DNA from: an uncultured Eubacteriales bacterium
GTDB lineage: Bacteria; Bacillota; Clostridia; Oscillospirales; CAG-272
DNA length: 44,405 nt
Assembly: GCA_934481515.1 (NCBI GenBank)
Contig: CAKSPO010000016.1
Coordinates: forward strand, 1 to 44,405
Direction: 5' to 3'
Part shown: piece after piece, positions 1 through 7,846 of the stretch
Layout: each line of letters begins with the position of its first letter
How positions within the stretch are numbered: the stretch's first letter is position 1
Position numbers and translations under genes: made by a program
Notes under the pieces: generated by a model
The model's input: only the letters and a program-made list of their open reading frames with translations
What the model was told of the DNA's origin: nothing
Database searches by the model: none

Positions 1-204
1 CTGGTGGCAATTATTCTGATGCAATCCGCAAAGGACAAGAGCCTTTCCGGTACGATTGCCGGAGGTGCCGAGACCTTCTTCGGAAAGACGAAGGGACGCA
101 CGATAGACAAAATGCTTTCCAAGCTGACCATTGTCCTGTCTTCCGTATTCGTAGTTGTAGCAGTTGCTTTGGTGATTATCATCAATTGCTTTGGAGTTGC
201 CTGA
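1..204 (+). CDS. secG: Preprotein translocase subunit SecG (3' part only)
   Basis: SecG is the small membrane subunit of the SecYEG protein-export channel and supports SecA-driven translocation. The frame is open at base 1, so the start codon and most of the first membrane helix lie outside the window. What remains is about 67 residues: a hydrophobic end (AIILMQ), a polar Gly/Ser-rich loop containing GGAETFFGKTKGRT, and a second membrane helix rich in Val, Ile and Ala. The loop with a phenylalanine-glycine-lysine core between two helices is the SecG pattern, and the total size fits this 70-80 residue family. A terminator follows directly, so this is the end of its transcript. Confidence 0.85.
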   Translation: MVAIILMQSAKDKSLSGTIAGGAETFFGKTKGRTIDKMLSKLTIVLSSVFVVVAVALVIIINCFGVA

Positions 205-213
205 ATGAAATAA

Positions 214-258
214 AAAAAGAAGCAGAGGTTTCCGGAATCCGGAATTCTGCTTCTTTTT
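214..258 (+). terminator. Intrinsic terminator after secG
   Basis: A 13-bp perfect stem pairs an A-rich arm (214-226) with a T-rich arm (246-258), with a second small palindrome (TCCGGA repeats) in the loop. It starts ten bases after the secG stop codon and ends in a T run on the plus strand. Confidence 0.85.
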
Positions 259-381
259 TCACGTTGCAGCCGAAGGGTCAAACGGGATATCCCGGCAGGG
301 AATACCATTCCAAAGAGGAAGGGAAGAGAGAATGGGAACCGGGCAGTTGACCATCCGAGCAGGATATCACCAAGCCGTATC

Positions 382-413
382 AAAAGGGTGCCGCGCATGC
401 GCGGCACCCTTTT
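382..413 (-). terminator. Palindromic terminator after the DUF1508 gene
   Basis: A perfect 32-base palindrome runs from AAAAGGGTGCCGC to its complement. It lies 34 bases past the stop codon of the minus-strand gene and gives a GC stem flanked by A and T runs on either strand, so it could also stop plus-strand read-through. Between the secG terminator and this element (259-381) I see no gene or clear RNA. Confidence 0.75.
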
Positions 414-447
414 GGTAGGTTTTCTGGCGGTGTACTCCGTCCTTGAT

Positions 448-1662
448 TCAGGCTTCCAGCTCGATGGTAGCGGAAACAATAAACTTTTTCACGGAGTCAA
501 TGATTTTTTCGCACTGCGGTTTATTGTCATAGGATTCACCGATGAATGCGGGAGCAGAACCGATGTTCTTCAGCACATAGCGGAAATTTCCGAACTTATC
601 CCGGTCGACGAAGAAGTTGCCGACATAAGCCGCACGCTTGAAAGAATCAATGCCACGGCGGCAGGCATTCTCATTGGCATAGTAACGGCTGGAATAGAGA
701 ATCTGTCCGTTGTTGGCAAGGAGATAGAAGGTATACTGATCGTCCTCTTTACAGATTTCAAACTTTCCCATTTTGGGAGACTGCAGTTCTGCCTGTTCGA
801 TGGCGGTCCAGTTGACATCCTCCGGCACCCGCTTGCAGTTCTTTGCCGCCTCATAAACCGCGATATTCTCCTTGGTGGGGGTATAGCGGATAATTTTGGA
901 ATTGTTTGCAAAATTCTTTACGGAGTCCACGCACTTCTGGCATTGTTCCTTCGTGGTATAGTTCTCTCCGTAATATTTTCTGGCGAGAATAAAGCGGTAA
1001 CGGTCGTACTTATCCTTCCGGACATCGAACGGCTCCTCGGCAACGGTCTTTTTGAAGGTTTCGATTCCCTTGAGGGCGCCGAGCAGAGTTGTGAAACTCG
1101 GACTGTCAAAGAGCACCTGACCGTTGTTTGCAAGCAGATAGAAGTGGAAGCCGTCCACCTCCAGTTCAAATTCATATTTTCCGACTGCCTTGGCTTCGTT
1201 TCTCAGAATCTCGGCATCCGCCTCCGCGATTGCCTGATCAAAAGCGATCCGGACATCCTCCTCGGTCTTGACAAAGAAGGGACGGGCAACCGTAGGCACC
1301 GCTGTGACGGCAGGTGCTTTTGCGGGCGCTTTGGCCGCTTTTGCCACCGGCTTTGCTGTTGTTGCCGGTTTGGTTGCGGTCTTTGTCGCCGCAGCCTTTG
1401 CAGAGGCTTTTGCCGGAGCCTTTGCTGCGGTCTTTGCCGGTGCTTTTGCAGGTACCGTTTTGACAGCCGGCTTGACTTCCTTTGCGGAAATTGCGGCAGA
1501 CTCCTTGGAAGCCGTTGTATTCTGGGCAGCTGCCGGAGTCGGAACCTTTACATTATAGACAGAAAGGCTCGGCTTTTCCGTTTCCTGTTTGGATGCCACG
1601 GGTGTGGTCTCCTTTGCGACATCCTTCTTTTCTTCTTTGTTCTTCTTTCTGAACAGTGCCAT
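448..1662 (-). CDS. DUF1508 (YegP-family) protein with long Lys/Ala/Pro-rich N-terminal region
   Basis: A protein of 404 residues. Residues 1-60 are polar; about 60-120 consist almost only of Ala, Lys, Pro and Thr in short AKAPAK/KTAAKAPAK repeats, resembling a histone H1 tail. Two copies of the YegP/DUF1508 fold follow, at about 161-253 and 298-393, each with the signature FYLLANNGQ and a later DS(V/F)K helix. DUF1508 domains have no established biochemical role; small YegP proteins are usually about 110 residues, so this one is far longer. The start at 1662 follows AGGAGGG at good spacing; an upstream in-frame ATG at 1689 would put the ribosome site inside the gene. The basic tail suggests binding to nucleic acid or another polyanion, which is inference. 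It is transcribed alone between its own promoter and terminator. No signal peptide is seen. Confidence 0.8.
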   Translation of the reverse strand: MALFRKKNKEEKKDVAKETTPVASKQETEKPSLSVYNVKVPTPAAAQNTTASKESAAISAKEVKPAVKTVPAKAPAKTAAKAPAKASAKAAATKTATKPATTAKPVAKAAKAPAKAPAVTAVPTVARPFFVKTEEDVRIAFDQAIAEADAEILRNEAKAVGKYEFELEVDGFHFYLLANNGQVLFDSPSFTTLLGALKGIETFKKTVAEEPFDVRKDKYDRYRFILARKYYGENYTTKEQCQKCVDSVKNFANNSKIIRYTPTKENIAVYEAAKNCKRVPEDVNWTAIEQAELQSPKMGKFEICKEDDQYTFYLLANNGQILYSSRYYANENACRRGIDSFKRAAYVGNFFVDRDKFGNFRYVLKNIGSAPAFIGESYDNKPQCEKIIDSVKKFIVSATIELEA

Positions 1663-1698
1663 GATAACCCTCCTACGATACACAAGCATTCTGTGTTT

Positions 1699-1727
1699 AT
1701 TGTAGCATGAACCGCTCCGATTGTCAA
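1699..1727 (-). promoter_or_regulatory. Sigma-A type promoter for the DUF1508 gene
   Basis: On the minus strand TTGACA (1727-1722), a 17-bp spacer and TACAAT (1704-1699) lie about 40 bases before the start codon. Confidence 0.75.
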
Positions 1728-1769
1728 TGATTTCTAAGAAAAAAGCAAAAAAAAGAGTGATTTCCTACC

Positions 1770-2648
1770 TTATTTTATGGGATTGACAGAACCTGCTTCC
1801 GTTCCGCCATCCCCGGAAGCACCGGCGGAGCCGAACCATGCGAGATCCAACGGCTCCAGCGTCGGAAAAAGGAAGTCGGGTATTTCATCTGCGGGAGCCG
1901 AGGCAAGGTCTTCTTCACGGGCTTCGCCCGTCAGAACCAGCACGGAGGTGATTCCGTTGCGTCGTCCGACGGCAATGTCGGTATAAAGCCGATCACCGAA
2001 GAAGCACATCTCAGCCGGTGCGGTGCCTTTGCTTTCGCAGATCATCTGAACGGTCCTCGGGGAAGGCTTTCCGAAATATTCCGGTGCGGCTCCGGTTGCC
2101 GCACAGATCATTGCCGAGATGGCTCCGCTGTCCGGAACGAATCCGTTTTCCACGGGGCAGACAAGGTCGGCATGTGTTGCAAAATATTCCGCTCCCTTGG
2201 CAATCAGATTGCAGGCACGGCAGACCTTTTGGTAGGTCATGGTACTGTCAAGACTGCTGACAACAATGTCTGCCACGGTATCTTTTGCAGAGATGAGCGG
2301 GATACCGGCGTTCCGGAAGGATTTTTTCAGCTCCGGGGTACCGAGCAGGTAGACCTTTTTTCCGGGACGGTATTTCCGGAGAAAGGACACGGTCACGTCT
2401 CCGGCGCTCATAATTTCCTCCGGGTGCGGTTCAAAGCCCATCCCGGTCAGCCGTTTCATGTACACTTCGCGGTTATGGGAGGCATTATTGGTGAAAAACA
2501 GGATCTGTTTTCCGATACTGCGCAGATGCAGAATCAGGTGCACCGCCTCCGGAAAAACATGGTCGCCGAGGAACAGGGTACCATCCATATCGAAAATAAA
2601 CAACTTCTTCTCGCGGAGAACGGAAAGCGGCGGGTTCTGAAAATGCAT
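1770..2648 (-). CDS. HAD superfamily (class IIA, NagD/phosphoglycolate-type) phosphatase
   Basis: A cytoplasmic phosphohydrolase of 292 residues. The nucleophile motif DMDGT is at residues 20-24, the second motif FFTNNAS around 51-57, a KPSPRTV lysine motif near 195 and the acidic FFGDRLYTDI motif near 225. These four motifs in this order, with a large cap domain between motifs II and III, define the HAD-IIA group (NagD, AraL, PGP-like). Members remove phosphate from sugar phosphates, phosphoglycolate or nucleotides; the substrate cannot be read from sequence. The last 30 residues are Gly/Ala/Ser-rich and may be disordered. The start follows AAGGAG. It has its own promoter and is not in an operon with its neighbours. 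Confidence 0.88.
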   Translation of the reverse strand: MHFQNPPLSVLREKKLFIFDMDGTLFLGDHVFPEAVHLILHLRSIGKQILFFTNNASHNREVYMKRLTGMGFEPHPEEIMSAGDVTVSFLRKYRPGKKVYLLGTPELKKSFRNAGIPLISAKDTVADIVVSSLDSTMTYQKVCRACNLIAKGAEYFATHADLVCPVENGFVPDSGAISAMICAATGAAPEYFGKPSPRTVQMICESKGTAPAEMCFFGDRLYTDIAVGRRNGITSVLVLTGEAREEDLASAPADEIPDFLFPTLEPLDLAWFGSAGASGDGGTEAGSVNPIK

Positions 2649-2683
2649 AAGAGTTACAACTCCTTTTGTTCTTGTTCGAGGTC

Positions 2684-2712
2684 ATTATAGTTCAATCGCG
2701 CAGCATTGTCAA
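2684..2712 (-). promoter_or_regulatory. Sigma-A type promoter for the HAD phosphatase
   Basis: On the minus strand a perfect TTGACA (2712-2707) and a perfect TATAAT (2689-2684) are separated by 17 bp. This is one of the closest matches to consensus in the window. Confidence 0.8.
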
Positions 2713-2819
2713 CAAATTGCGCATAAATCGGCATTATTTCATGTTTTTTCTGCAAAATACGCAACATCTGGTGCGCGTTTCCGATTTTGCTGCTCAATGA
2801 TGGCGGTTCAAATTCTATC

Positions 2820-2848
2820 TTGACAAACGGAAAGACGCGTGATATACT
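2820..2848 (+). promoter_or_regulatory. Sigma-A type promoter for dxs
   Basis: TTGACA (2820-2825), a 17-bp spacer and TATACT (2843-2848) lie 65 bases before the dxs start. The divergent HAD promoter is about 110 bp away, and the stretch between them shows no other feature. Confidence 0.8.
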
Positions 2849-2913
2849 AATATGTATGTTTTTAACGATACGTCGAAAAAGGGCGGTATCGGTCGGAGAG
2901 GAGGGTGCGGATT

Positions 2914-4836
2914 ATGAATTCCGATAAAAAGAATACCGGAGCGGAATATCCGCTTCTTGACCGCATCTCGTCTCCGGAGGACGTGAAGGCGATGGATGCA
3001 TCCGAGCTTCCTGCTCTGGCAGAGGAAATCCGGCGGTTTCTGATTGCACGGGTGCACGAAAACGGCGGACACCTTGCCTCCAACCTCGGTATTGTGGAAG
3101 CGACGATTGCCATTCACCGGGTATTTTCCACGCCGCACGATCATCTGATTTTCGACGTCGGTCACCAAAGCTATGTTCACAAGCTTCTCACAGGTCGGCG
3201 TGACCGTTTTGACACGCTGCGTCAGGGGGGCGGGCTTTCCGGATTTCCGAAGCGGGAGGAAAGCGAACACGATTGCTTCGGAACCGGACACAGCTCCACC
3301 TCGCTTTCCGCCGCGCTCGGTTTTGCGGAGTCGGACAAGCTCAGCGGTTCGGACGCCTATACGGTCTGTATGCTCGGCGACGGCGCTTACACGGGCGGCA
3401 TGGTGCACGAGGCAATGAACAACAATCACAAAAAGCTCCGTCTGATTATTGTTCTGAATGAAAACGAGATGTCCATCTCAAAAAACATCGGTCGGTTTGC
3501 CAAAAATCTTTCCAAGCTTCGTTCCTCCAAACATTACTTTACCACCAAAAGTGCGATTGCTTCCTTTCTGAAGCACATTCCTCTGATCGGTGAAAAGCTG
3601 TTTGACGGTCTTTTGAAAATCAAAATGATGATCAAATCCGCGCTTTACGGCAGCAATTATTTTGAAAATCTCGGATTTTATTACCTGGGTCCGGTGGACG
3701 GAAACGATGAGGTCGCCGTGGAGCGGCTTCTGGAGGAAGCCAAAGCCTGCCACCAAAGCTGTGTGGTTCATATCAAGACAAAAAAAGGAAAGGGCTATGC
3801 GCCCGCCGAAGGAACGCCGGATCTTTATCACGGAATGTCTCCTGCCGGGGCATCCTCGCACAGCGGAGACAATTTTTCCGCGGTGATGGGGAATGCACTG
3901 GTGGAGCTTGCGTCAAAGAACGATAAAATCTGTGCCATTACTGCCGCAATGACCGGCGGAACGGGCTTGCAGAAATTCCGCTCGACCTACCCGGCGCGGT
4001 TCTTTGATGTCGGAATCGCCGAGGAGCATGCCGTGACCTTTGCGGCAGGTCTTGCGGCAAACGGTTATCTTCCGGTGGTTGCCATCTATTCCACGTTTTT
4101 GCAACGCGCCTACGACAATATCATTCACGATGTGGCGCTGCAGAAGCTTCCGGTGGTCTTCTGTGTGGACCGTGCCGGACTGAATGCTTCCGACGGGGCA
4201 ACGCACCACGGTATTTTTGATGTTGCGTTTCTTTCCGAGGTTCCGAACCTTACGATCTATACGCCCGTGACCAATCGCGGTCTTGTGCTGGCTCTGCGGG
4301 AGTCCATTGCCGCCGGGGCACCGTGTGCCATCCGCTATCCGAACGGCTATGAGGACGAGCGGATTGTATCGGCGTTCGGGTTTGATTCGGATCCGAACCG
4401 GATCGGCGTCAGATGCAACGACTCCGGTGCGGAAGAGCCGGACGCGGTTGTCATTACGCACGGCAGAATTGCCGCGGAAGCCCTGACGGCGGCGAAACGG
4501 CTAATGGAAACGGGTATCCGGGTTCGGATCCTTCTTTTGGAAAAGCTGAAGCCTTACGATGAGGTTGCAGCAGAGGTCGCCGCTCATCTGCCGGAAAAAT
4601 CCTGTCCCGTTCTTTTCCTGGAAGAGGAGATCCGTGCGGGAGGCATGGGGATGCTGCTTTCCGATGCGCTTCGGAATTTTGATGTTTTCCGGAACAAAAA
4701 ATCGGAAATTCTGGCTTTGGACGATCATTTCGGAATTCAAACCCGGAAAGAGCCGATTTTGCACAGCTTCGGACTGGATGCGGACGGAATCTCCGCAATG
4801 CTTCGCCGGATGCTGACGGAGCAAAGCATGCGTTGA
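2914..4836 (+). CDS. dxs: 1-deoxy-D-xylulose-5-phosphate synthase
   Basis: Dxs condenses pyruvate with glyceraldehyde 3-phosphate, using thiamine diphosphate, in the first step of the methylerythritol phosphate route to isoprenoids; its product also feeds thiamine and pyridoxal synthesis. The 640-residue protein begins with the family signature LASNLGIVEATIAIHRVF and FDVGHQSYVHKLLTGR, carries a thiamine-diphosphate motif GDGAYTGGMVHEAMNN near 150, and has the central pyrimidine-binding domain with DVGIAEEHAVTFAAGLA followed by a transketolase C-terminal domain. The ATG at 2914 sits 9 bases after GGAGAGGAGG; a GTG three codons upstream would overlap that site. No other isoprenoid gene is adjacent, and it appears to be transcribed alone. 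Confidence 0.96.
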   Translation: MNSDKKNTGAEYPLLDRISSPEDVKAMDASELPALAEEIRRFLIARVHENGGHLASNLGIVEATIAIHRVFSTPHDHLIFDVGHQSYVHKLLTGRRDRFDTLRQGGGLSGFPKREESEHDCFGTGHSSTSLSAALGFAESDKLSGSDAYTVCMLGDGAYTGGMVHEAMNNNHKKLRLIIVLNENEMSISKNIGRFAKNLSKLRSSKHYFTTKSAIASFLKHIPLIGEKLFDGLLKIKMMIKSALYGSNYFENLGFYYLGPVDGNDEVAVERLLEEAKACHQSCVVHIKTKKGKGYAPAEGTPDLYHGMSPAGASSHSGDNFSAVMGNALVELASKNDKICAITAAMTGGTGLQKFRSTYPARFFDVGIAEEHAVTFAAGLAANGYLPVVAIYSTFLQRAYDNIIHDVALQKLPVVFCVDRAGLNASDGATHHGIFDVAFLSEVPNLTIYTPVTNRGLVLALRESIAAGAPCAIRYPNGYEDERIVSAFGFDSDPNRIGVRCNDSGAEEPDAVVITHGRIAAEALTAAKRLMETGIRVRILLLEKLKPYDEVAAEVAAHLPEKSCPVLFLEEEIRAGGMGMLLSDALRNFDVFRNKKSEILALDDHFGIQTRKEPILHSFGLDADGISAMLRRMLTEQSMR

Positions 4837-4884
4837 TTTTCGTAAAAAGCTAAAGTTCTTCACAAAAAAATCAAAAAGCAATAC

Positions 4885-4913
4885 TTGACAATCACACGAT
4901 TGTATGATATAAT
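4885..4913 (+). promoter_or_regulatory. Sigma-A type promoter for the DUF1836 gene
   Basis: Perfect TTGACA (4885-4890) and perfect TATAAT (4908-4913) with a 17-bp spacer lie about 94 bases before the start codon. Confidence 0.8.
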
Positions 4914-5006
4914 TCTATTGTTTGATTGACACGGCAAAGTACACGTCGCGGAATCTGACGCGTGGCGATGCCGGAAAGGAACTTTTATCGGCGGAGGAAA
5001 TCACGG

Positions 5007-5615
5007 ATGAATTTGCGTTTTACGGATGAATGGATTCCGGGAACAATTTTAAAAAAATCGGACATGGAAAATCTGACCGGTCTGGATTTTCTGAAAAAGG
5101 TATTTTTTGTGAGCGAAGGAGTCATGCTGACGCAGATCCGTGCGATCTCCGGCATTGACAGCTCTACCTTGCAGAACTGGACCAAACGCGGTTGGATTGT
5201 CAACAGCCGTTCCAAAAAATACAACATGGATCAGGTGGCTCATATTCTGATCATCAATATGCTTCGTTCCTGTATGCGGCTGGATCATATTGATTTTCTG
5301 ATTCACTATATCAACGGAGATGTTGCCGATATGAGCGACGATATCATCAGCGATGCGGAGTTGTATGACTATATCTGCCGGATTCTGGAATATATAATCC
5401 AAACGGATGAATGTGCGCTGGACTCCATCGGCACGGTGGTTCGGGAGATGACGGCGGAAAACTATGTGGAACCGCTCCCGGGCGCAAAAGAGCGGTTGGA
5501 CAACGCATTGGAGGTCATTGTCGTCACCTATTACTCGGCACTGATGAAGCGGCATGCGGACACGCTCCTGGAGGAGTTGATTCATCCTTCTGCCGACGGT
5601 ATGAAAATAAAATAA
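5007..5615 (+). CDS. DUF1836 domain protein, MerR-like putative regulator
   Basis: A 202-residue protein matching the DUF1836 family. The hallmark is a helix-turn-helix-like stretch at about 45-70 that includes SSTLQNWTKRGWI, resembling the MerR DNA-binding head. It is followed by a helical region with INMLRSCMRLDHIDFLIHYI and acidic residues that in MerR-like proteins would dimerise. No effector domain or metal ligands can be seen. The start at 5007 is placed 8 bases after GGAGGA; earlier in-frame codons lack a ribosome site. It is monocistronic under a strong promoter. Its target and signal are unknown; sequence supports only a probable DNA-binding role. Confidence 0.8.
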   Translation: MNLRFTDEWIPGTILKKSDMENLTGLDFLKKVFFVSEGVMLTQIRAISGIDSSTLQNWTKRGWIVNSRSKKYNMDQVAHILIINMLRSCMRLDHIDFLIHYINGDVADMSDDIISDAELYDYICRILEYIIQTDECALDSIGTVVREMTAENYVEPLPGAKERLDNALEVIVVTYYSALMKRHADTLLEELIHPSADGMKIK

Positions 5616-5624
5616 GGTCTGTCA

Positions 5625-5710
5625 CAAAAAAGAGCGGTTTTTTTCGCTTGTAAAGATAAATTCTTCCTTTCAGAAAAATTTTCTTTCTTGCGAAAAAGCC
5701 GCTCCTTTTT
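5625..5710 (+). terminator. Long hairpin, probable terminator of the DUF1836 gene
   Basis: An arm at about 5625-5647 (AAAAAGAGCGG, T run, CGC) pairs with 5690-5710 (GCG, A run, GCCGCTCCTTTTT), and a small AGAAAAATTTTCT palindrome lies in the loop. It starts ten bases past the stop codon and ends in five Ts. The unusually long loop and internal T run separate it from the compact terminators elsewhere in the window. Confidence 0.6.
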
Positions 5711-5773
5711 GTTCGGTAATGCTTGTTTCTTTCTTCATTTTCGGAGTAGATACGTTTTTCTTTCCGGGTACAA

Positions 5774-5802
5774 GCAAATCAAGTCATGATGCGGCATATA
5801 TT
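5774..5802 (+). promoter_or_regulatory. Possible mother-cell (sigma-E-like) promoter for sigK
   Basis: CATATATT (5795-5802) resembles the sigma-E -10 consensus CATACAMT at six of eight positions, and GCAAATC sits 14 bp upstream as a weak -35. No sigma-A promoter was seen here, and sigK is normally driven by sigma-E in sporulating cells. The match is imperfect and the call is tentative. Confidence 0.3.
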
Positions 5803-5832
5803 GAAACACTTCGGAAGGAGGTGCTTTTTACT

Positions 5833-6513
5833 ATGCTGATTACGCTGTTTTCTTTTTTTACCCGGATTTTTCATATGATCCTCGGCATCGGAACGCCGCA
5901 GAACTATCTTCCGCCGCTTTCGGAAGAAGAAGAAAAAGAACATTTTCTGCGTATGGAGGAGGGGGATGAGCGCGCGCGGCAGGAACTGATCCTGCACAAT
6001 CTGCGTCTTGTTTCGCACATTGTCCGGAAATACTATTCGACTGCCCGCAATCCGGAGGATCTGGTCTCCATCGGAACCATCGGACTGGTGAAGGCGATCG
6101 ACAGTTTCAGCCTGCGCAACGGTGCAAAATTTGCAACCTATGCGGCAAAATGCATCCAGAATGAGATTCTGATGTATTTCCGCTCGCAGAAAAAGCGATC
6201 CTCCGAAATCTCCATTCACGAAACCATTGATGTTGACCGGGACGGAAATCCGCTGACTTATATGGATGTGATCTGCTGTGAGGATGACATTGCGGAAGAA
6301 GTAGACAAAAAGCTGACCACCGACAAAATGTTCCTTTTGATGGGGCAGCTTCTGACGCCACGGGAGAGGCAGATTCTGATGATGCGCTATGGAATCGGCG
6401 GAATCCGACCGCAGACGCAACGGGAAATCGCGCAAAGTCTCGGCATTTCCCGTTCCTACGTTTCCAGAATCGAAAAAGGGGCGCTGGCAGCTCTGCGGGA
6501 CGCCCTGCAATAA
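5833..6513 (+). CDS. sigK: Late mother-cell sporulation sigma factor (pro-sigma K type)
   Basis: A sigma-70 family factor of 226 residues. After a hydrophobic N-terminal segment (residues 1-18, Phe/Leu/Ile-rich) come region 2 with NLRLVSHIVRKY and EDLVSIGTIGLVKAID, and region 4 with the HTH REIAQSLGISRSYVSRIEKGA. This order, the length and the ISRSYVSRIEK signature fit SigK, which directs the last mother-cell genes of spore formation (coat, mother-cell lysis). In Bacillus the hydrophobic leader keeps pro-sigma K inactive at a membrane until a protease cuts it; the similar segment here suggests the same control. The gene is continuous, with no skin-like insertion. The ATG at 5833 follows AAGGAGGTG; 38 upstream in-frame codons lack a better site. 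Confidence 0.88.
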   Translation: MLITLFSFFTRIFHMILGIGTPQNYLPPLSEEEEKEHFLRMEEGDERARQELILHNLRLVSHIVRKYYSTARNPEDLVSIGTIGLVKAIDSFSLRNGAKFATYAAKCIQNEILMYFRSQKKRSSEISIHETIDVDRDGNPLTYMDVICCEDDIAEEVDKKLTTDKMFLLMGQLLTPRERQILMMRYGIGGIRPQTQREIAQSLGISRSYVSRIEKGALAALRDALQ

Positions 6514-6565
6514 GCTCTCTGAGGTTTTCCTCACAGAAGCGGACCCCTGAAAAGATACCTCGGCT

Positions 6566-6617
6566 TTCTCCTCTGCACAAGGTGTGCACCGCGCCAGCGG
6601 CAGAGGAGAATGCTTTT
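6566..6617 (+). terminator. Intrinsic terminator after sigK
   Basis: A 10-bp perfect stem TTCTCCTCTG (6566-6575) with CAGAGGAGAA (6601-6610) is followed by TGC and six Ts. A smaller hairpin (TGAGG-TTTT-CCTCA) sits nearer the sigK stop, without a T run. The gene-free stretch 6514-6820 holds these hairpins, then the promoter and structured leader of the next gene. Confidence 0.8.
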
Positions 6618-6699
6618 TTGGTTCCGGTACGGTTTTACCGGATCGGAGCAGGGGCGGATTTGCAATCTGCGGAAGAGCAGAAGTCGAAAAATGTTTCTG

Positions 6700-6729
6700 T
6701 TGCTCTTTACTTTTTCCGGAAAATATGAT
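6700..6729 (+). promoter_or_regulatory. Probable sigma-A promoter for the CPBP-tadA run
   Basis: TTGCTC (6700-6705) and TATGAT (6724-6729) are separated by 18 bp, giving a leader of about 85 bases before the GTG start of the protease gene. Confidence 0.5.
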
Positions 6730-6779
6730 AGAATAGAAGAAGATCGGGCAATCCTGTGGTTGTCCGGAGTCGGCTGGGC

Positions 6780-6812
6780 GGGGGAGTCCCCCTTTTGCCG
6801 GAAAGGGGAGGA
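6780..6812 (+). promoter_or_regulatory. Leader with two mutually exclusive hairpins around the ribosome site
   Basis: The C run 6788-6792 can pair with GGGGG at 6780-6784. Alternatively CCCCTTT (6789-6795) can pair with AAAGGGG (6802-6808), which overlaps the Shine-Dalgarno GGGGAGGA (6805-6812). The second fold would hide the ribosome site and the first would free it. The arrangement is visible in the sequence; that it acts as a switch is inference. Confidence 0.4.
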
Positions 6813-6820
6813 ACACAACC

Positions 6821-7846
6821 GTGTCATATGAAGGATACTTCCGGAAAACCATCGGCAAAATCGGCATTTCCATGCTTTGCTTTCTGCTTCTGTTCAATAT
6901 TTTTTCTATTGCGGTCGTCTTTTTGTCGGAATTTCTGTCGCTGTCCGGGGAATCAGGTGTAACGGAAACGGTGATCTCCCAGTTATTTTATGCCATCGGA
7001 TATTTTCTCTGCTTTGCACTTCCCGCTGCACTTCTGCGGCTCCTGCTCCGGAATTCCGCATCGGCAGTTCCGGCTTTTTCGGGTGCGCCGCGGCTCTCCC
7101 GCTCGATTCTTCCGATTCTTTTTGCCGGTATCTTTTTGATTTTTTCCGCAGCGACAGTCAATGCTCTGTTTTTTTCTTCTCTTTGGGACGGCTTTTTTCC
7201 TTCTGCCGGGGCTGTGGCGGAAGGAGCGGAGCCGCTCCGACCCTATGAATGGGTTCTGCAATGGATCGTGATGGCAGTGGTTCCCGGAATCTGTGAAGAG
7301 CTGCTGTTCCGCGGAGCAATTCTCTCCGGCTGTCTTCCGTTCGGTCGCTCCAGTGCGATTTTCATCAGTGCGTTTCTGTTTTCCATGATGCACCAGAATT
7401 TTGCACAGATGTTCTATACCTTCGTTGCGGGAATCGTTCTCGGTCTTGTCTATGTCCGCACGGAAAGCCTGTGGAACTGCATTCTTCTGCATTTTCTGAA
7501 CAACTCCGTGTCGGTTCTGGAGGAGCTGTTGGAGCAACGGCTCCCGGAAACCGTCGCCGCTTGGGTTCTGCCTGTTTTCGAAACGGGACTGGCGGTTGCC
7601 GGGATTGTCTCCGTCCTTTATCTGGTTTTCCGATTCTTCCGCAGAAGGAAGGATTTCGGAGAGGGCTTCTTTGAAAAGTCGCTTCCTCCGTCCGACGGGT
7701 ATGCGCCGTACAAAATTCCCGCAGAGCGGATCAGAAAGCTGTTTCTGGCTCCCTCCATGGTCATCTTTCTGGTTCTGGCGGTGATACAGACAATCTTACG
7801 GCTTGCGGAGGAGGTGCTGCTACAGTATGGCGGATTCGGTGGATGA
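6821..7846 (+). CDS. CPBP family intramembrane metalloprotease
   Basis: A 341-residue multi-pass membrane protein of the CPBP/Abi (CAAX protease and bacteriocin-processing) family. The conserved motifs are EExxxR at residues 159-164 (EELLFR), a catalytic-type His in FSMMHQNF (191) and the HFLNN motif near 224-228. Several hydrophobic helices flank them, and a cytoplasmic C-terminal tail ends in another helix. Family members cleave prenylated or leader peptides inside the membrane, give self-immunity to bacteriocins or act as scaffolds; the substrate here is unknown. The start is GTG, eight bases after GGGGAGGA. The gene overlaps tadA by 20 bases and heads a run that continues with a secreted transglutaminase-like protein and an adenylation enzyme. 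Confidence 0.88.
   Translation: MSYEGYFRKTIGKIGISMLCFLLLFNIFSIAVVFLSEFLSLSGESGVTETVISQLFYAIGYFLCFALPAALLRLLLRNSASAVPAFSGAPRLSRSILPILFAGIFLIFSAATVNALFFSSLWDGFFPSAGAVAEGAEPLRPYEWVLQWIVMAVVPGICEELLFRGAILSGCLPFGRSSAIFISAFLFSMMHQNFAQMFYTFVAGIVLGLVYVRTESLWNCILLHFLNNSVSVLEELLEQRLPETVAAWVLPVFETGLAVAGIVSVLYLVFRFFRRRKDFGEGFFEKSLPPSDGYAPYKIPAERIRKLFLAPSMVIFLVLAVIQTILRLAEEVLLQYGGFGG

Noticed and set aside
259..381. tmRNA or other stable RNA downstream of secG
   Set aside because: In many Firmicutes ssrA follows at a distance from secG, but this stretch shows no tRNA-like ends or tag frame.
1268..1558. Hydrophobic Ala/Phe/Gly-rich plus-strand frame that looks like a membrane protein
   Set aside because: It is a frame shadow of the AKAPAK repeats read on the other strand.
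388..1710. Long plus-strand open frame of 440 codons opposite the DUF1508 gene
   Set aside because: It is the antisense of the Lys/Ala-rich gene, whose biased codons suppress stops. It has no ribosome site, crosses the terminator palindrome and is Cys/Arg-rich at its end without any fold.
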